Below are positions 16,546-26,000 of a stretch of 64,000 nt of DNA, piece by piece. The stretch is from Microbacterium capsulatum (lineage in GTDB: Bacteria > Actinomycetota > Actinomycetes > Actinomycetales > Microbacteriaceae). Both the position numbers and the translations under genes were made by a program. The notes below the pieces were generated by a model that searched no databases, had not been told where the DNA came from, and saw only the letters and a program-made list of their open reading frames with translations. Position 1 is the first letter of the stretch. Each line of letters starts with the position of its first letter. The DNA lies in NCBI RefSeq assembly GCF_030865425.1, contig NZ_JAVFCB010000002.1, forward strand, positions 372,001 through 436,000. The letters run 5' to 3'.

Positions 16546-17028
16546 GTGGCCGCGGACGATCTGAGCATGCAGCTGATGCGCGAGCGCGATCTGCTCGAGC
16601 TGCTGCTCTTCAAGCTGGACGAGCAGCAGATGCTCCTCGCGACGGGGCGGACGCGGTGGGTCTCCCGCGCGGCCGATGAGGTGGAGCGCGTCCTGGCGGC
16701 CATGCCGGCCGCGGCGCTCGCCCGGGACGCCCTCGTCGTCGCGGTCGCGGAGGCGTGGGGGACGCCCGAGGCCATGACGCTGCGCGAGCTCATCGAGGCG
16801 GCACCCACCGAGGCGTGGCGGGAGATCTTCTCGGGTCACCTGCGCGCGATGACGGATCTGGCCGACGAGATCGCCGAGATGAAGAAGGTGAACGAGCAGC
16901 GCCTGCGCGCCGCGCTCCGCGTCACCCAGGAGACGATCGCCGGCCTGGGCGTGCCGACGGGGCAGTACGATCCCTCGGGCGGCGTCGTCCGCGGGGGCGG
17001 ATCCCGGCTCCTCGACACCAGGGCGTGA
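16546..17028 (+). CDS. flgN: FlgN-type export chaperone
   Basis: FlgN chaperones the hook-filament junction proteins FlgK and FlgL to the export gate. The 160-residue product is predicted almost all alpha-helical (LMRERDLLELLLFKLDEQQM, then LRELIEAAPTEAWREIFSGH) with a disordered Gly/Arg tail. Sequence identity in this family is low; the assignment rests on size, helical composition and the place directly before flgK. The GTG at 16546 is preceded by GAGGGGA at 16533-16539. Confidence 0.8.
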   Translation: MAADDLSMQLMRERDLLELLLFKLDEQQMLLATGRTRWVSRAADEVERVLAAMPAAALARDALVVAVAEAWGTPEAMTLRELIEAAPTEAWREIFSGHLRAMTDLADEIAEMKKVNEQRLRAALRVTQETIAGLGVPTGQYDPSGGVVRGGGSRLLDTRA

Positions 17029-17035
17029 GGCGGCC

Positions 17036-18442
17036 GTGTCGACTTTCGAAGGACTCCGCATCGCACAGTCCGGTCTTGCCGCGGCACGCGCCGGCATGAC
17101 CGTCACCGGTCAGAACATCGCCAACCAGACCACTCCCGGCTACACCCGGCAGCGGACCGAGCAGGAGTCCGTCACCGCGCCGGGTCAGGCAGGGCTGTGG
17201 CCCTCCGGGCTCGGCGTCGGGGGCGGTGCGACCGTGACGAGCATCGCCCGCCTCGGCGACGACGTCCTCGACGCCCGTGTGCGGGACGCGCTCGGAACCT
17301 CGGGGTTCTGGTCGACGCGGGCCAAGGCCGCGATCCAGGCCGAGTCGGTCATGGCGGAGCCCGGCACGGACGGCCTCGCGGCCAACCTCGACCGGTTCTG
17401 GTCGGGCTGGTCGGATCTGGCGAACTCCCCGGACTCGGCGACCGCGCAGATCGTGCTGACGAACGCCGATGTGCTCGTCGGCCAGATCGCGACCGGATAC
17501 CGGACGATCGCCGGGCAGTGGGCGGACCTGCGCGGCCAGGTCGACCGGCAGGTCGCCGACGTCAACGGCGTGGCCGGCCAGGTCGCCGCTCTCAACGGGC
17601 AGATCCGCGACGCGGTGGCGTCCGGCAGGAACGCGAACGAGCTGATCGACCGGCGCAGCGTCCTCGCGCAGCAGCTCTCGACGGCCGTCGGAGCGACGGC
17701 GCGGGTCGAGACGGACGGCACGCTCACGGTGCGCGTCGACGGGAACGCGCTCGTCTCCGGCGACTCGAGTCGCGCGCTCGTCGCGTCCGGTCCGCACGAC
17801 ATCGCCGAGGGCGCACGGATGGGGATCGCCTGGGCCGACCGTCCGGACGTCCCGGTGACGATCGCCGGCGGTGTGCTCGGCGGGCTGATCGGCGCACTCG
17901 CCCCCGCCGCCGACGGCGGGTCGCTCGCCGGCGTCGCGCGGGCGTACGACGACACCGCGACCGCCCTCGCCGACGCGGTCAACCGGATCCACCGATCGGG
18001 CACGACGCCGGGCGGAGCGCCCGGCGGGGACTTCTTCTCCGTCGACGCGACGGGGCCCGCGGCCCTCGGCCTGCGGGTGGTGCCGACCGGCCTGTCCGAG
18101 CTGGCGCTGGCCTCTCCCGGGGCCGGACCGAAGGACACCGCGGTCGCCGATCGGATCGGTGCCCTGGGCGCATCCCCGACCGGACCGAGCGCGACCTGGT
18201 CGCGCTTCGTGACCGGGTTCGCCGTCTCCGTCGCCGGCGACCGGCAGCGGGCGGACATCGCCGACACGGGCGCCATCGCCGCCGTGTCGGGGCAGCAGTC
18301 CCACGCCTCGGTGGACGGCGACGAGGAGACCATCAGCCTGCTCACCTACCAGACCGCCTACCAGGCCGCCGCCCGCGCGCTCACCGCCGTGGACGAGGCG
18401 CTGGACGTCCTGATCAACCGCACCGGCCTCGTCGGCCGCTGA
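17036..18442 (+). CDS. flgK: Flagellar hook-associated protein FlgK
   Basis: FlgK (HAP1) forms the first junction ring between hook and filament. The 468-residue product opens with LRIAQSGLAAARAGMTVTGQ and the signature QNIANQTTPGYTRQR shared by rod/hook proteins. The conserved C-terminal coil (TISLLTYQTAYQAAARALTA, then LDVLINRTG) completes the D0 domain. The GTG start lies 7 bases after the flgN stop, giving coupled expression of chaperone and substrate. Confidence 0.96.
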   Translation: MSTFEGLRIAQSGLAAARAGMTVTGQNIANQTTPGYTRQRTEQESVTAPGQAGLWPSGLGVGGGATVTSIARLGDDVLDARVRDALGTSGFWSTRAKAAIQAESVMAEPGTDGLAANLDRFWSGWSDLANSPDSATAQIVLTNADVLVGQIATGYRTIAGQWADLRGQVDRQVADVNGVAGQVAALNGQIRDAVASGRNANELIDRRSVLAQQLSTAVGATARVETDGTLTVRVDGNALVSGDSSRALVASGPHDIAEGARMGIAWADRPDVPVTIAGGVLGGLIGALAPAADGGSLAGVARAYDDTATALADAVNRIHRSGTTPGGAPGGDFFSVDATGPAALGLRVVPTGLSELALASPGAGPKDTAVADRIGALGASPTGPSATWSRFVTGFAVSVAGDRQRADIADTGAIAAVSGQQSHASVDGDEETISLLTYQTAYQAAARALTAVDEALDVLINRTGLVGR

Positions 18443-18458
18443 CCGCCCGGAGCCCGCC

Positions 18459-19346
18459 ATGATCGGACGCATCACGAGCAGCACCCTCACGCAGCAGACG
18501 CTGCGCACCCTGCAGGCGAACCTGGCCGAGCGGGACCGTCTGCAGAACCAGGCGACCTCGCAGCGCGCCTTCCGCTCGCCGAGCGAGGATCCCGCCGCCG
18601 CGGCCACCGCGCTCGGCCTGCACGGGGAGCAGACCCGCGCCGCCCAATACGCCCGCAACATCGGCGACGGCACGGCCTGGGCGACCACGGTCGACACGGC
18701 GCTCGGTGCGAGCGTCGACCTGCTCAACCGGGCGCGCGATCTCACCGTGCAAGGCGCCAACTCCGGGGCGCTCAGCGCCACCGCGCGCGGATCCATCGCC
18801 GCGGAGCTGGAGAGCATCCGCGACGAGATGCTCGCCCAGGCCAACACGACGGTCCTCGGGCGCAGCGTGTTCGCCGGGACGAGTGACGCCGGCCGCGCCT
18901 TCGACCCGGGCACGTTCGCCTTCACCGGCACCGGCGCAGACGGCGTGCAGCGCCGTATCAGCGACGACGAGACCGTGCGCGTGGACGCCGACGGCTCCCA
19001 GGTGTTCGGGCAGGGCAAGGACAGCGTCTTCGCCCTCCTCGGCGACGTCGCCGCCGAGCTGCGCAGCGGGACGGAGGTCGGCGCCCGGCTCGGCGACATC
19101 GACGCCCGGCTGTCGGCCATGGTCGCCGCGCGCGGGTCGATCGGCGCCCGCCAGGCGCAGCTGGAACGCGCCTCCTCGCACAACGTCGCCGTGTCGACCG
19201 ACCTGGAGGCCCGCCGGGCCGAGGTCGAGAACGTCGACAGCGTCGAGGTCCTGGTGCGGCTCCAGTCCGCTCAGCTCGTCTACCAGTCCGCCCTGCAGGT
19301 CACCGCGAAGAGCCTGCAGACCAACCTCCTGGAGTTCCTGCGATGA
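18459..19346 (+). CDS. flgL: Flagellar hook-associated protein FlgL
   Basis: FlgL (HAP3) is the second junction protein, next to flagellin in the assembled filament. The 295-residue product has the flagellin-like N-terminus (ITSSTLTQQTLRTLQANLAE, then RAFRSPSEDPAAAATALGL) and the C-terminal helix SVEVLVRLQSAQLVYQSALQ. The middle carries the LGRSVFAGTSD stretch typical of FlgL. It starts 16 bases after flgK and overlaps fliW by ATGA. Confidence 0.95.
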   Translation: MIGRITSSTLTQQTLRTLQANLAERDRLQNQATSQRAFRSPSEDPAAAATALGLHGEQTRAAQYARNIGDGTAWATTVDTALGASVDLLNRARDLTVQGANSGALSATARGSIAAELESIRDEMLAQANTTVLGRSVFAGTSDAGRAFDPGTFAFTGTGADGVQRRISDDETVRVDADGSQVFGQGKDSVFALLGDVAAELRSGTEVGARLGDIDARLSAMVAARGSIGARQAQLERASSHNVAVSTDLEARRAEVENVDSVEVLVRLQSAQLVYQSALQVTAKSLQTNLLEFLR

Positions 19347-19759
19347 CCGCGACCGCGCCCGAGGCGACCGTCGTCGACGTCGAGTTCGCCTCGTCGCCGC
19401 CGGGGCTGGCCCCGCACACGACCTTCCTGCTCGAACGGATCCCGCAGGCGGAGGGGCTGTACGCGCTGCGGGCGGCCGGCGCCCCGGTGCGCTTGTTCCT
19501 GCTGGATCCGCTCCTGATCGAGGGCGTCGTGTACGCGCCGAGGCTCTCGGCGGCGGCCCTGGCCGAGATCGGCGCCGCGGACGACGGGGAGGCGCTGCTG
19601 TTCGTCGTGGCGAACCCCTCCGAGGAGGGCGTGCACGTCAACCTCCGGGCACCCGTGGTCATCCACCGGGAGACCGGTCGGGCCGTGCAGATGATCCTCG
19701 AGGATCAGGACCAGCCGATCCGGATGCTGCTCGGTGCGACGCCTTCCTCGGCGGGGTGA
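19343..19759 (+). CDS. fliW: Flagellar assembly factor FliW
   Basis: FliW binds flagellin or CsrA; when flagellin is exported, freed FliW titrates CsrA and allows flagellin synthesis. The 138-residue product contains the family parts LLDPLLIEGVVYAPRLS (variant), LLFVVANPSEEGVHVNLRAP and VVIHRETGRAVQMIL, with the conserved NLRAPVVI-type core. The ATG overlaps the flgL stop. Together with csrA in the same cluster it forms the known partner-switch pair. It is the last flagellar gene in the window. Confidence 0.93.
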   Translation: MTATAPEATVVDVEFASSPPGLAPHTTFLLERIPQAEGLYALRAAGAPVRLFLLDPLLIEGVVYAPRLSAAALAEIGAADDGEALLFVVANPSEEGVHVNLRAPVVIHRETGRAVQMILEDQDQPIRMLLGATPSSAG

Positions 19760-19770
19760 GGGGACGCAGG

Positions 19771-19804
19771 TAAAGGAGCCGAAACGCGCGTTCGCCACCT
19801 TTAT
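19771..19804. terminator. Hairpin ending the flagellar cluster
   Basis: An imperfect inverted repeat (arms starting TAAAGG and ending CCTTTA, with CGAA/TTCG and CGC/GCG pairing inside) lies 12 bases after the fliW stop. The right arm carries a short T-run. It fits a factor-independent terminator for the 19-kb flagellar gene cluster. Confidence 0.55.
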
Positions 19805-19954
19805 CAAGGAAGAGGGGCTATCCTCTGACGAACACCGGCGGGGCGCAGCCGTGCTCTCGTCGGATGAGACCGACGCGCTTCGGTTGCTCGGTCGATGAAT
19901 GGGGTATCGACAGACGTGCCGCCCAAGGGCGGGTGGGCACCTTGGGACGGTGGG

Positions 19955-20269
19955 ATGATGAGCGCAGAGCTCGAACGGGGACGTGTCAGCAAGAGGGAGT
20001 TCGTGCAGCGCTTCGCGCGGCGGGGGAACCTGCCGCTGGCCGTGGCTCAGCAGGCGTACGACTCGATGATCGAAGAACTCCTCGATCTGGTCGGGAAGGG
20101 CAACCGGGTCACCCTCACGGGGTTCGGCAAGTTCTACCCGCAGGAGCACAAGGGCCACCGCGTGCGGTTCGGCGAGGGCGACGGCGACGGCGAGATCGGG
20201 GACTACACGGTCCTCAAGTTCTCGGCGACGCGCGCCGTGAACCGGAGCGTGCAGGCCTCCGACGGCTGA
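19955..20269 (+). CDS. HU/IHF-family DNA-binding protein
   Basis: This is a small nucleoid-type protein. The HU fold is visible: VSKREFVQRFARRGNLPLAV, the ELLDLVGKGNRVTLTGFGKF core with the GFG turn, then the DNA-binding arm region and KFSATRAVNRSV. Two adjacent ATGs (19955 and 19958) give an extra 9-10 residues before the domain; an ATG at 19895 would add a further Pro/Gly-rich 20 residues and lacks a ribosome site. A TATCCT box at 19818-19823 may be its -10. It is not one of the usual flagellar genes and may be independent of the cluster. Confidence 0.85.
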   Translation: MMSAELERGRVSKREFVQRFARRGNLPLAVAQQAYDSMIEELLDLVGKGNRVTLTGFGKFYPQEHKGHRVRFGEGDGDGEIGDYTVLKFSATRAVNRSVQASDG

Positions 20270-20281
20270 TCCGGCCTGCGC

Positions 20282-21370
20282 TCAGCGCAGGTCCTTCTTC
20301 CAGGCGCCCTCGTACGCGATCGCCTCGAAGCCGATCGTCTCGTTGATGCTCAGCATGGGCCGGTTCTCTTCGGCGTTGTAGGTGATGATCCGGTCCGAGA
20401 GCGGGAACCGGTCGCGCCAGTTCAGCATCCCCGCCGTCTTCACGAGCAGGCCGAGGCGGTGCCCGCGGTGTGCGGAGAGCACGAGCGTGTCGTTCTGCAG
20501 GGTGACGCTGTCGGCCGGCCCCCTCCTGCCCAGCTCGTTGAACGCGCAGAGCTCGCCGGTGGCGAGGTGCTCCGCGGCGGTGACCTGGAGGTCGAAGCCC
20601 ATGTCCGCCCAGCGCCGGTCGTGCCGGGCGACGCGGCCGGCGTCCCAGACCTCCTCGGGGGTGTCCAGACCGGCGCTCGGCGCGTCCGTCGACATGCGCG
20701 ACTTCATCCAGGCGTATCCGGGAACGTACCGTGGCGGCGTCGGCAGCATCCAGCCCACCACGCGGTAGTCCGCGGAGTGCGCCTCGGCATCCGCGCGGAG
20801 CGCCGTCAGGCGGTCGACGGATCCGGGGGTCCAGGTGTACTCGCTGATGCGGTACACCTGCTCGAGCGAGTGGCCGCTCGCCAGCAGGAACCGCGCGACA
20901 CGGTCGTGCGGGACCCCGCCGAACCCCGTCGGCGCGGGCAGCATCTCGGCGTCGCCCGCCGGCTGCTCGGCCCAGGTCTGCAGCTCCCGCACGCCGTCGG
21001 CGCGGGCGAGCTCGTCGATGTGCGCGGCCGCGGCGGATCCGATGCCGCGGCCCTGCACCTCGCGGTACAGGCTGACGTGCCACTCGGCGGTGGTGCCGTC
21101 GCCGTCGAGCGCGACGTTCAGATGGGCGACGCCGACCATGCGCCCGTCGAGCTCCACGCTCCACGCGCGACGGCGCATGTCCGCATCCGAGGCGAGCAGG
21201 GTCCTCACGCCGTCCGCGTCGAGGTGGTCGTCGTCACGTCCCGTGGTCTCAGTGAGGCAGCGGTTGCGCGCGTCGGCGTAGGCCCGCATCCGGGCCGCGT
21301 CGGCGGGCAGGACCAGCGGGTGCAGGGTCGCGCCGGCGGGCAGCGGTATGCGGGTTTCTGACGTCATCAT
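20282..21370 (-). CDS. GNAT-family N-acetyltransferase (tandem domains)
   Basis: The 362-residue product has two GNAT-like halves. The first (residues 18-175) has VGVAHLNVALDGDGTTAEWH and the acetyl-CoA loop EVQGRGIGSAAAAHI. The second (residues 180-360) has LSAHRGHRLGLLVKTAGMLN and ITYNAEENRPMLSINETIGF, the usual C-terminal GNAT strand motif. The arrangement recalls mycothiol synthase MshD, but substrate cannot be told from sequence. The start has GGAGAG upstream. It is convergent with the HU gene and divergent from the membrane gene at 21481. Confidence 0.85.
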   Translation of the reverse strand: MMTSETRIPLPAGATLHPLVLPADAARMRAYADARNRCLTETTGRDDDHLDADGVRTLLASDADMRRRAWSVELDGRMVGVAHLNVALDGDGTTAEWHVSLYREVQGRGIGSAAAAHIDELARADGVRELQTWAEQPAGDAEMLPAPTGFGGVPHDRVARFLLASGHSLEQVYRISEYTWTPGSVDRLTALRADAEAHSADYRVVGWMLPTPPRYVPGYAWMKSRMSTDAPSAGLDTPEEVWDAGRVARHDRRWADMGFDLQVTAAEHLATGELCAFNELGRRGPADSVTLQNDTLVLSAHRGHRLGLLVKTAGMLNWRDRFPLSDRIITYNAEENRPMLSINETIGFEAIAYEGAWKKDLR

Positions 21371-21480
21371 CTGTCTCTCCGTCTTATCGCAGCGAGGCGC
21401 TGCGGACTGCTACTTTTGGCTATCCTCCGGCTGCTCGCCGGGGGCCCGGGTCGATGACCCACTGATCGGAGGAGATCCCG

Positions 21481-22170
21481 TTGACCACAGACACCGCCCC
21501 GGTGCCCGACGACGACGTCGCGCCGGAACAGGGCACCCCGCATTCGTCGTTCTCGCCTGCGACGGGCATGGTCGTGCCCGACATCGCCGCGGGGACCGGC
21601 TCGGGCCCTTCTCCCGCGCCCGTCGGCAGCTCGTCGGCCGGTGTGCACGATGCGATCGTCCCCGAGATCCGGCAGACGATCCCGCCGGCCGCGTCCGCCG
21701 CTCCGGCATCGCTCCGCCCGGCGGAGAACGTCGCACGCGGGCTGCTCTTCTCGCTTCCGGTCATCCCGGTCGGCGTGATCCTCTGGGTCGTGATCTGGCA
21801 GCTCGGCTTCATCTCCTCGTTCGTCGCGTTCCTGGTGGTCTGGGGAGCCGCCTTCCTGTACCGCAAGGGGTCGGGCGGCCGAGTGAGCATGGCGGGCCTC
21901 GCGGTGATCGTCGGCGTCACGCTGCTCGCTCTGCTGCTCGCGTTCTTCGGAGGTCTGGCGGCGGATCTCGCGGCTTTCCTCAAACTGCCGCTGCTCTCGG
22001 CGCTCGGGAATGCGGAATTCTGGGACACGTTCTTCCTGAACGTCTTCGACAATCCCGACATGTGGTCCGGCTACGGGTCGAGCATCGCGTTCTCGCTGCT
22101 CTTCGTCGCGCTCGGGACGTTCAGCGTGTTCCGCTCCGTCTCGAAAGAGGCGCGCGCGAGCCAGGCGTGA
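21481..22170 (+). CDS. Membrane protein of unknown function
   Basis: The 229-residue product has a Pro/Ala/Ser-rich soluble N-terminus (about 75 residues), then membrane helices near residues 84-125 (two closely spaced), 138-165 and 195-215. No catalytic motif is seen and I do not recognise a named family. The start is TTG at 21481 with a strong site, GGAGGAG at 21468-21474. A TATCCT box at 21421-21426 may be the -10. A perfect hairpin follows the gene. Confidence 0.75.
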   Translation: MTTDTAPVPDDDVAPEQGTPHSSFSPATGMVVPDIAAGTGSGPSPAPVGSSSAGVHDAIVPEIRQTIPPAASAAPASLRPAENVARGLLFSLPVIPVGVILWVVIWQLGFISSFVAFLVVWGAAFLYRKGSGGRVSMAGLAVIVGVTLLALLLAFFGGLAADLAAFLKLPLLSALGNAEFWDTFFLNVFDNPDMWSGYGSSIAFSLLFVALGTFSVFRSVSKEARASQA

Positions 22171-22183
22171 GGCCGACGGCCCC

Positions 22184-22216
22184 GCGTCCGCCCGTGCGGG
22201 GAGCACGGGCGGACGC
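22184..22216. terminator. Perfect 14-bp hairpin between convergent genes
   Basis: The arms 22184-22197 and 22203-22216 are exact reverse complements with a 5-base loop. It lies 13 bases after the membrane-protein stop and before the end of the minus-strand gene ending at 22270, so it can serve both strands. There is no T-run. Confidence 0.7.
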
Positions 22217-22269
22217 TGGGTCGCGCCGGCAGACAGCGGGATCGTCGTGTCGTCCATGTCGGGCGCCGA

Positions 22270-22524
22270 TCAGAGCAGGGGCCGGAGGGCCGAGTGCTGG
22301 ATCCGCTGCGCCTCGTGCTCGGCGAGCACGTGGGCGGCGGTCTCGGCGCGCTGTGCGCGCTCGACGGTGCGCTCGGCGGAGCCTGCCCGCACGATCAGAT
22401 GCAGGGCGACACGGAGGGCCAGGCGCTCGGTGAGCGACAGGCGACGGAGCTCCTCCTCGCGGGGGAGTTGGAGGGACAGGTGCTTCGACTCGGTGGAGTG
22501 CGAAGCGTGCAATGCGGTGTTCAC
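22270..22524 (-). CDS. Small unknown protein, 84 residues
   Basis: From the GTG at 22524 the product begins VNTALHASHSTESKHLSLQL. It has an amphipathic Leu/Arg-rich central part (PREEELRRLSLTERLALRVA, then LHLIVRAGSAERT) and an Ala/Glu-rich helix to the end. The central part resembles short proteins I recall from other Microbacteriaceae, but I cannot name the family. The upstream open frame to 22608 is rejected because its composition changes to basic low complexity. A promoter at 22874-22903 and a 29-residue ORF lie upstream on the same strand. Confidence 0.6.
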   Translation of the reverse strand: MNTALHASHSTESKHLSLQLPREEELRRLSLTERLALRVALHLIVRAGSAERTVERAQRAETAAHVLAEHEAQRIQHSALRPLL

Positions 22525-22747
22525 GGTGATTCGCTTTCGTTGGTCGTGCCGGAAAGGCGGTTTCGGTCCACGACGCGGTCGCCCGGATGGGACGCCGCGG
22601 CGCGTCACGGGTGTGGGGATTCGGATCCGGATCTCAGGGGATCGGATCGTGCAGGCGATCGGCCGATCGACGCCGAAGGGCGGATCGGATCGCGGACGCT
22701 CGAAGCGTCGGGCCGGCCTCAGGCCGGGGCGAGGGGGAGTGCGTGCG
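22525..22747 (-). other. Gap between the two small minus-strand ORFs
   Basis: Together with the small ORF and promoters up to smc this makes a stretch of about 480 bases with little coding content. I see a GC palindrome (GGCCGGCCTCAGGCCGG, near 22711) but no T-run, and many GGATC repeats without order. No plausible long protein is present in any frame with good codon bias. Confidence 0.4.
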
Positions 22748-22749
22748 GT

Positions 22750-22839
22750 CTACGCGGCGAGAACCACGAAGACGCCGGCGGAAGTCGCCGAGTACGCAGC
22801 GGACCCACGGAACGGGGTGACATCAGCGCGAGTCATCAT
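22750..22839 (-). CDS. Candidate 29-residue small protein
   Basis: The ORF begins with two ATGs (22839 and 22836) after a strong site, AGAGGAGG, ending 9 bases before the ATG. The peptide starts MMTRADVTPFRGSAAYSA and ends in a hydrophobic run GVFVVLAA. A good promoter lies just upstream on the same strand. It could be a small membrane peptide or a leader for the 84-residue gene 225 bases downstream. Evidence is translation signals only; no family is recognised. Confidence 0.5.
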   Translation of the reverse strand: MMTRADVTPFRGSAAYSATSAGVFVVLAA

Positions 22840-22873
22840 TTTCGGCAACCTCCTCTCTCGGCTCGGAGTTGTC

Positions 22874-22903
22874 ACGCTAGCCCAGGCTCATAGGAGACGT
22901 CAA
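22874..22903 (-). promoter_or_regulatory. Vegetative-type promoter for the small minus-strand genes
   Basis: Read on the minus strand, TTGACG (22903-22898), an 18-base spacer and TAGCGT (22879-22874). Transcription would start near 22867 and give a 28-base leader before the small ORF. It is one of the best sigma-A-like promoters in the window. Confidence 0.6.
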
Positions 22904-23007
22904 GGTGTCACTCAGAAATCCCTGGACTCCGGGCGTTTCCCCCAGGGAGGGCCGGACGGGCGCGATAGCGTAGACGCCGTGAATTCAGTCGGACGTCGGG
23001 CGTGCCC

Positions 23008-26000
23008 ATGCACCTGAAGAGCCTGACCCTCAAGGGGTTCAAGTCCTTCGCGCAGCCGACGACGTTCGCCTTCGAACCCGGCGTGACGTGCATCGTCGGC
23101 CCGAACGGATCCGGCAAGTCGAACGTCGTCGACGCGCTCGCCTGGGTCATGGGGGAGCAGGGCGCGAAGACCCTCCGCGGCGGCAAGATGGAGGACGTCA
23201 TCTTCGCCGGCACCTCGACCCGCGGGCCCCTCGGCCGCGCCGAGGTGCAGCTCACGATCGACAACAGCGACGGCGCCCTGCCGATCGAGTACGCCGAGGT
23301 GACCATCAGCCGCACGCTGTTCCGCAACGGCTCGAGCGAGTACGCGATCAACGGCGAGGGCTGCCGCCTGCTCGACGTGCAGGAGCTGCTCAGCGACTCG
23401 GGCCTCGGCCGCGAGATGCACGTCATCGTCGGCCAGGGGCGCCTCGACACGGTGCTGCAGGCCTCGCCCGAGGACCGCCGCGGCTTCATCGAGGAGGCGG
23501 CGGGGATCCTCAAGCACCGGCGGCGCAAGGAGAAGACGCTCCGCAAGCTCGACGCCATGGAGACCAATCTGACGCGCCTCAGCGACCTGGCGGGGGAGAT
23601 CCGACGGCAGCTGAAGCCGCTCGGGCGTCAGGCCGAGATCGCGCGCGAGGCGCAGACGATCGCCGCAGTGGTGCGCGACGCCAAGGCGCGGATCTTCGCC
23701 GACGACGTCGTCGCGCTCCGCTCCGCCCTCGCCGACCACACCCGCAACGAGCACGAGCGGCACGCCGAGCGGGTCGTGCTGAGCGAGCAGGCGGATCGGA
23801 TCCGCGCCGACATCACCCGGCTGGAGAGCACGCAGAACTCCGCCGCCGTAGATGAGGCGCGTCGCGTCGCGTTCGGGCTCGAGCAGGTGCAGGAGCGCAT
23901 GCGCGGCCTGTTCACGCTCGCCAACCAGCGGCTCGCCCTGCTCGGCACCGACGAGGACGACGCCGCCGTGACCGCGGTGACCGTCACCCAGGCGACGATC
24001 GACGAGGCGAAGGACGAGGTCGAGGAGATCTCCTCCGGGATCGGCCGCGCCCAGGACGCCGCGCAGGAGGCGACGCGCGAGGTCGGGCACGCGCGGGCGG
24101 AGCTGGACGCGCTCGACGTCGACATCGCCGAGCAGAGCGCGCTCGTCTCCGAGCACGACATGCGCCTGACGACTCTGCGCGGACAGGCCGAGGCGGCCGC
24201 ATCGGCTCTCGCCGCGGTGCGCGGCGCGGTGCTGCGCCAGGAGAACGCCCTCGAGGCGGCGAACGAGCGCCGCCGCCACGCCGCGGAGGCCCGCGAGCGG
24301 ATCGAGGAGGGCGAGGCCCCCGAGGGCACCGCCGCTGAGCACGCCGAGGCGTACGAACGCGCGCAGGCGCGGGTCGTCGCCGCGGAGGCCGAGCTCGAGG
24401 GACTGCGCGAACGGCTGCACGCCGCCGAGCGCGAGGCCGAGGCGCTCACCGCGAAGGCCGCCGCGCTGGGCAGTGCGATCGCCGTCACCGGCGGCGCCGC
24501 CGAGATCGTCAAGGAAGGCCGTCCCGGCGTGCGCGGTCTCGTCGGGGACGCGGTGCAGGTCAAGCCCGGCTTCGAGGCGGCGATCGCCGCCGTGCTCGGC
24601 CCGCTCGCGGAGGGCGTCCTCGTCGACGACGCCGAGGCCGCCTTCGCGCTCGCGTCCACGACGGACGACGTCGGGGCGTTCGACATCGTCATCGCCGCGG
24701 GATCCGCCGCGGCCGTCGCCGACGCGGGGATCCCCGGGGCCACCCCGGCCTCGAGCGTCGTGACGGCACCTGCCGGCGTGCTCGGCGTGCTCGCCCACGT
24801 GCTCGTCGTCGACGACCTGGCCGCGGCGCGGTCCGCGCACGCGGCGGCGGCCGCCGTGTCCGGGCTGCCGCTGACGATCGTCACCCGGGACGGCGACGTG
24901 CTCACGGCGCACACTCTGCACACCGGATCCGGCGGGGAGCGCTCCCGGCTCGAACTCGTCGCCGAGCGCGACGCCGCCGTCGACCGGCTGAGCGAAGTCC
25001 GGGTCGTCGTCGACTCGCTGCGCGAGGCCCGCGAGGACGGCACGGAGACACTCGAGATCGCGCGACGCACGTCGCGCGACGCCCTGCGCACCCTCCGCGA
25101 GCACGACGCCGCGTTGGCCGCGCACACCGAGCAGGTCAACCGCGTCACCGTGCAGCACGAATCCGCGGTCGCCGAGTGCGAGCGGCTCGAGTCCGGGCTC
25201 GCGCAGGCGCAGTCCACGGTCGCGGACGCCGAGGCCAAGGCCGAATCCGCGAAGAGCACCCTGGCGCAGGCCGAGGCCAAACCGCGCCCGATCCTCGACG
25301 CCTCCGCGCGGGACGGGCTGCTCGAGGCGTTGGAGGCCGCCCGCGAGGCCGAGCTCGAGGCCCGGCTCGGGATCGAGACGCTCCGCGAGCGGGTGCGCGC
25401 GGCGCAGACCCGCGTGGCCTCGCTCGAACGGCAGCGCGAGCGCGAACGCGAGGCCGCCGCGGAGGCCGCCCGGCGCGCCGTGATCCGCCGCGCCCAGCGC
25501 GAGACCGCGTCCGGCGTCGCCGCGGAGCTCCCGCGGATCCTCGACTCGATCGACCGCTCGGTCTCCGAGGCCCGGCTCGCCCTCGGGGCGGCGGAGGCCG
25601 CGCGCTCCGCGCAGAACGAGGAGCTCACCCGGCTGCGCGGCCAGGACTCGTCCATCCGCGAGCGGCTCGCCGGGCTCACCGAGAGCGTGCACGGGCTCGA
25701 GCTGCAGATCCACGAGAAGAAGCTGCACCTGACCAGCCTGCTCGAGCGGGTGCAGTCCGAGCTCGCGCTCGACGAAGACATCCTCATCGCGGAATACGGT
25801 CCGGACCAGCTCGTTCCCCGCGATCCCGGCGACGAGCACGGGGAGGAGACCGAGGAGACCGGGATCGCCTTCGACCGGCGGATCCAGCAGCGCCGGCTGC
25901 AGGAGGCGGAGCGCAAGCTCACGCAGCTCGGCCGGGTCAACCCGCTCGCGCTCGAGGAGTTCGCCGCGCTCGAGCAGCGGCACGCGTTCCTCACCGAGCA

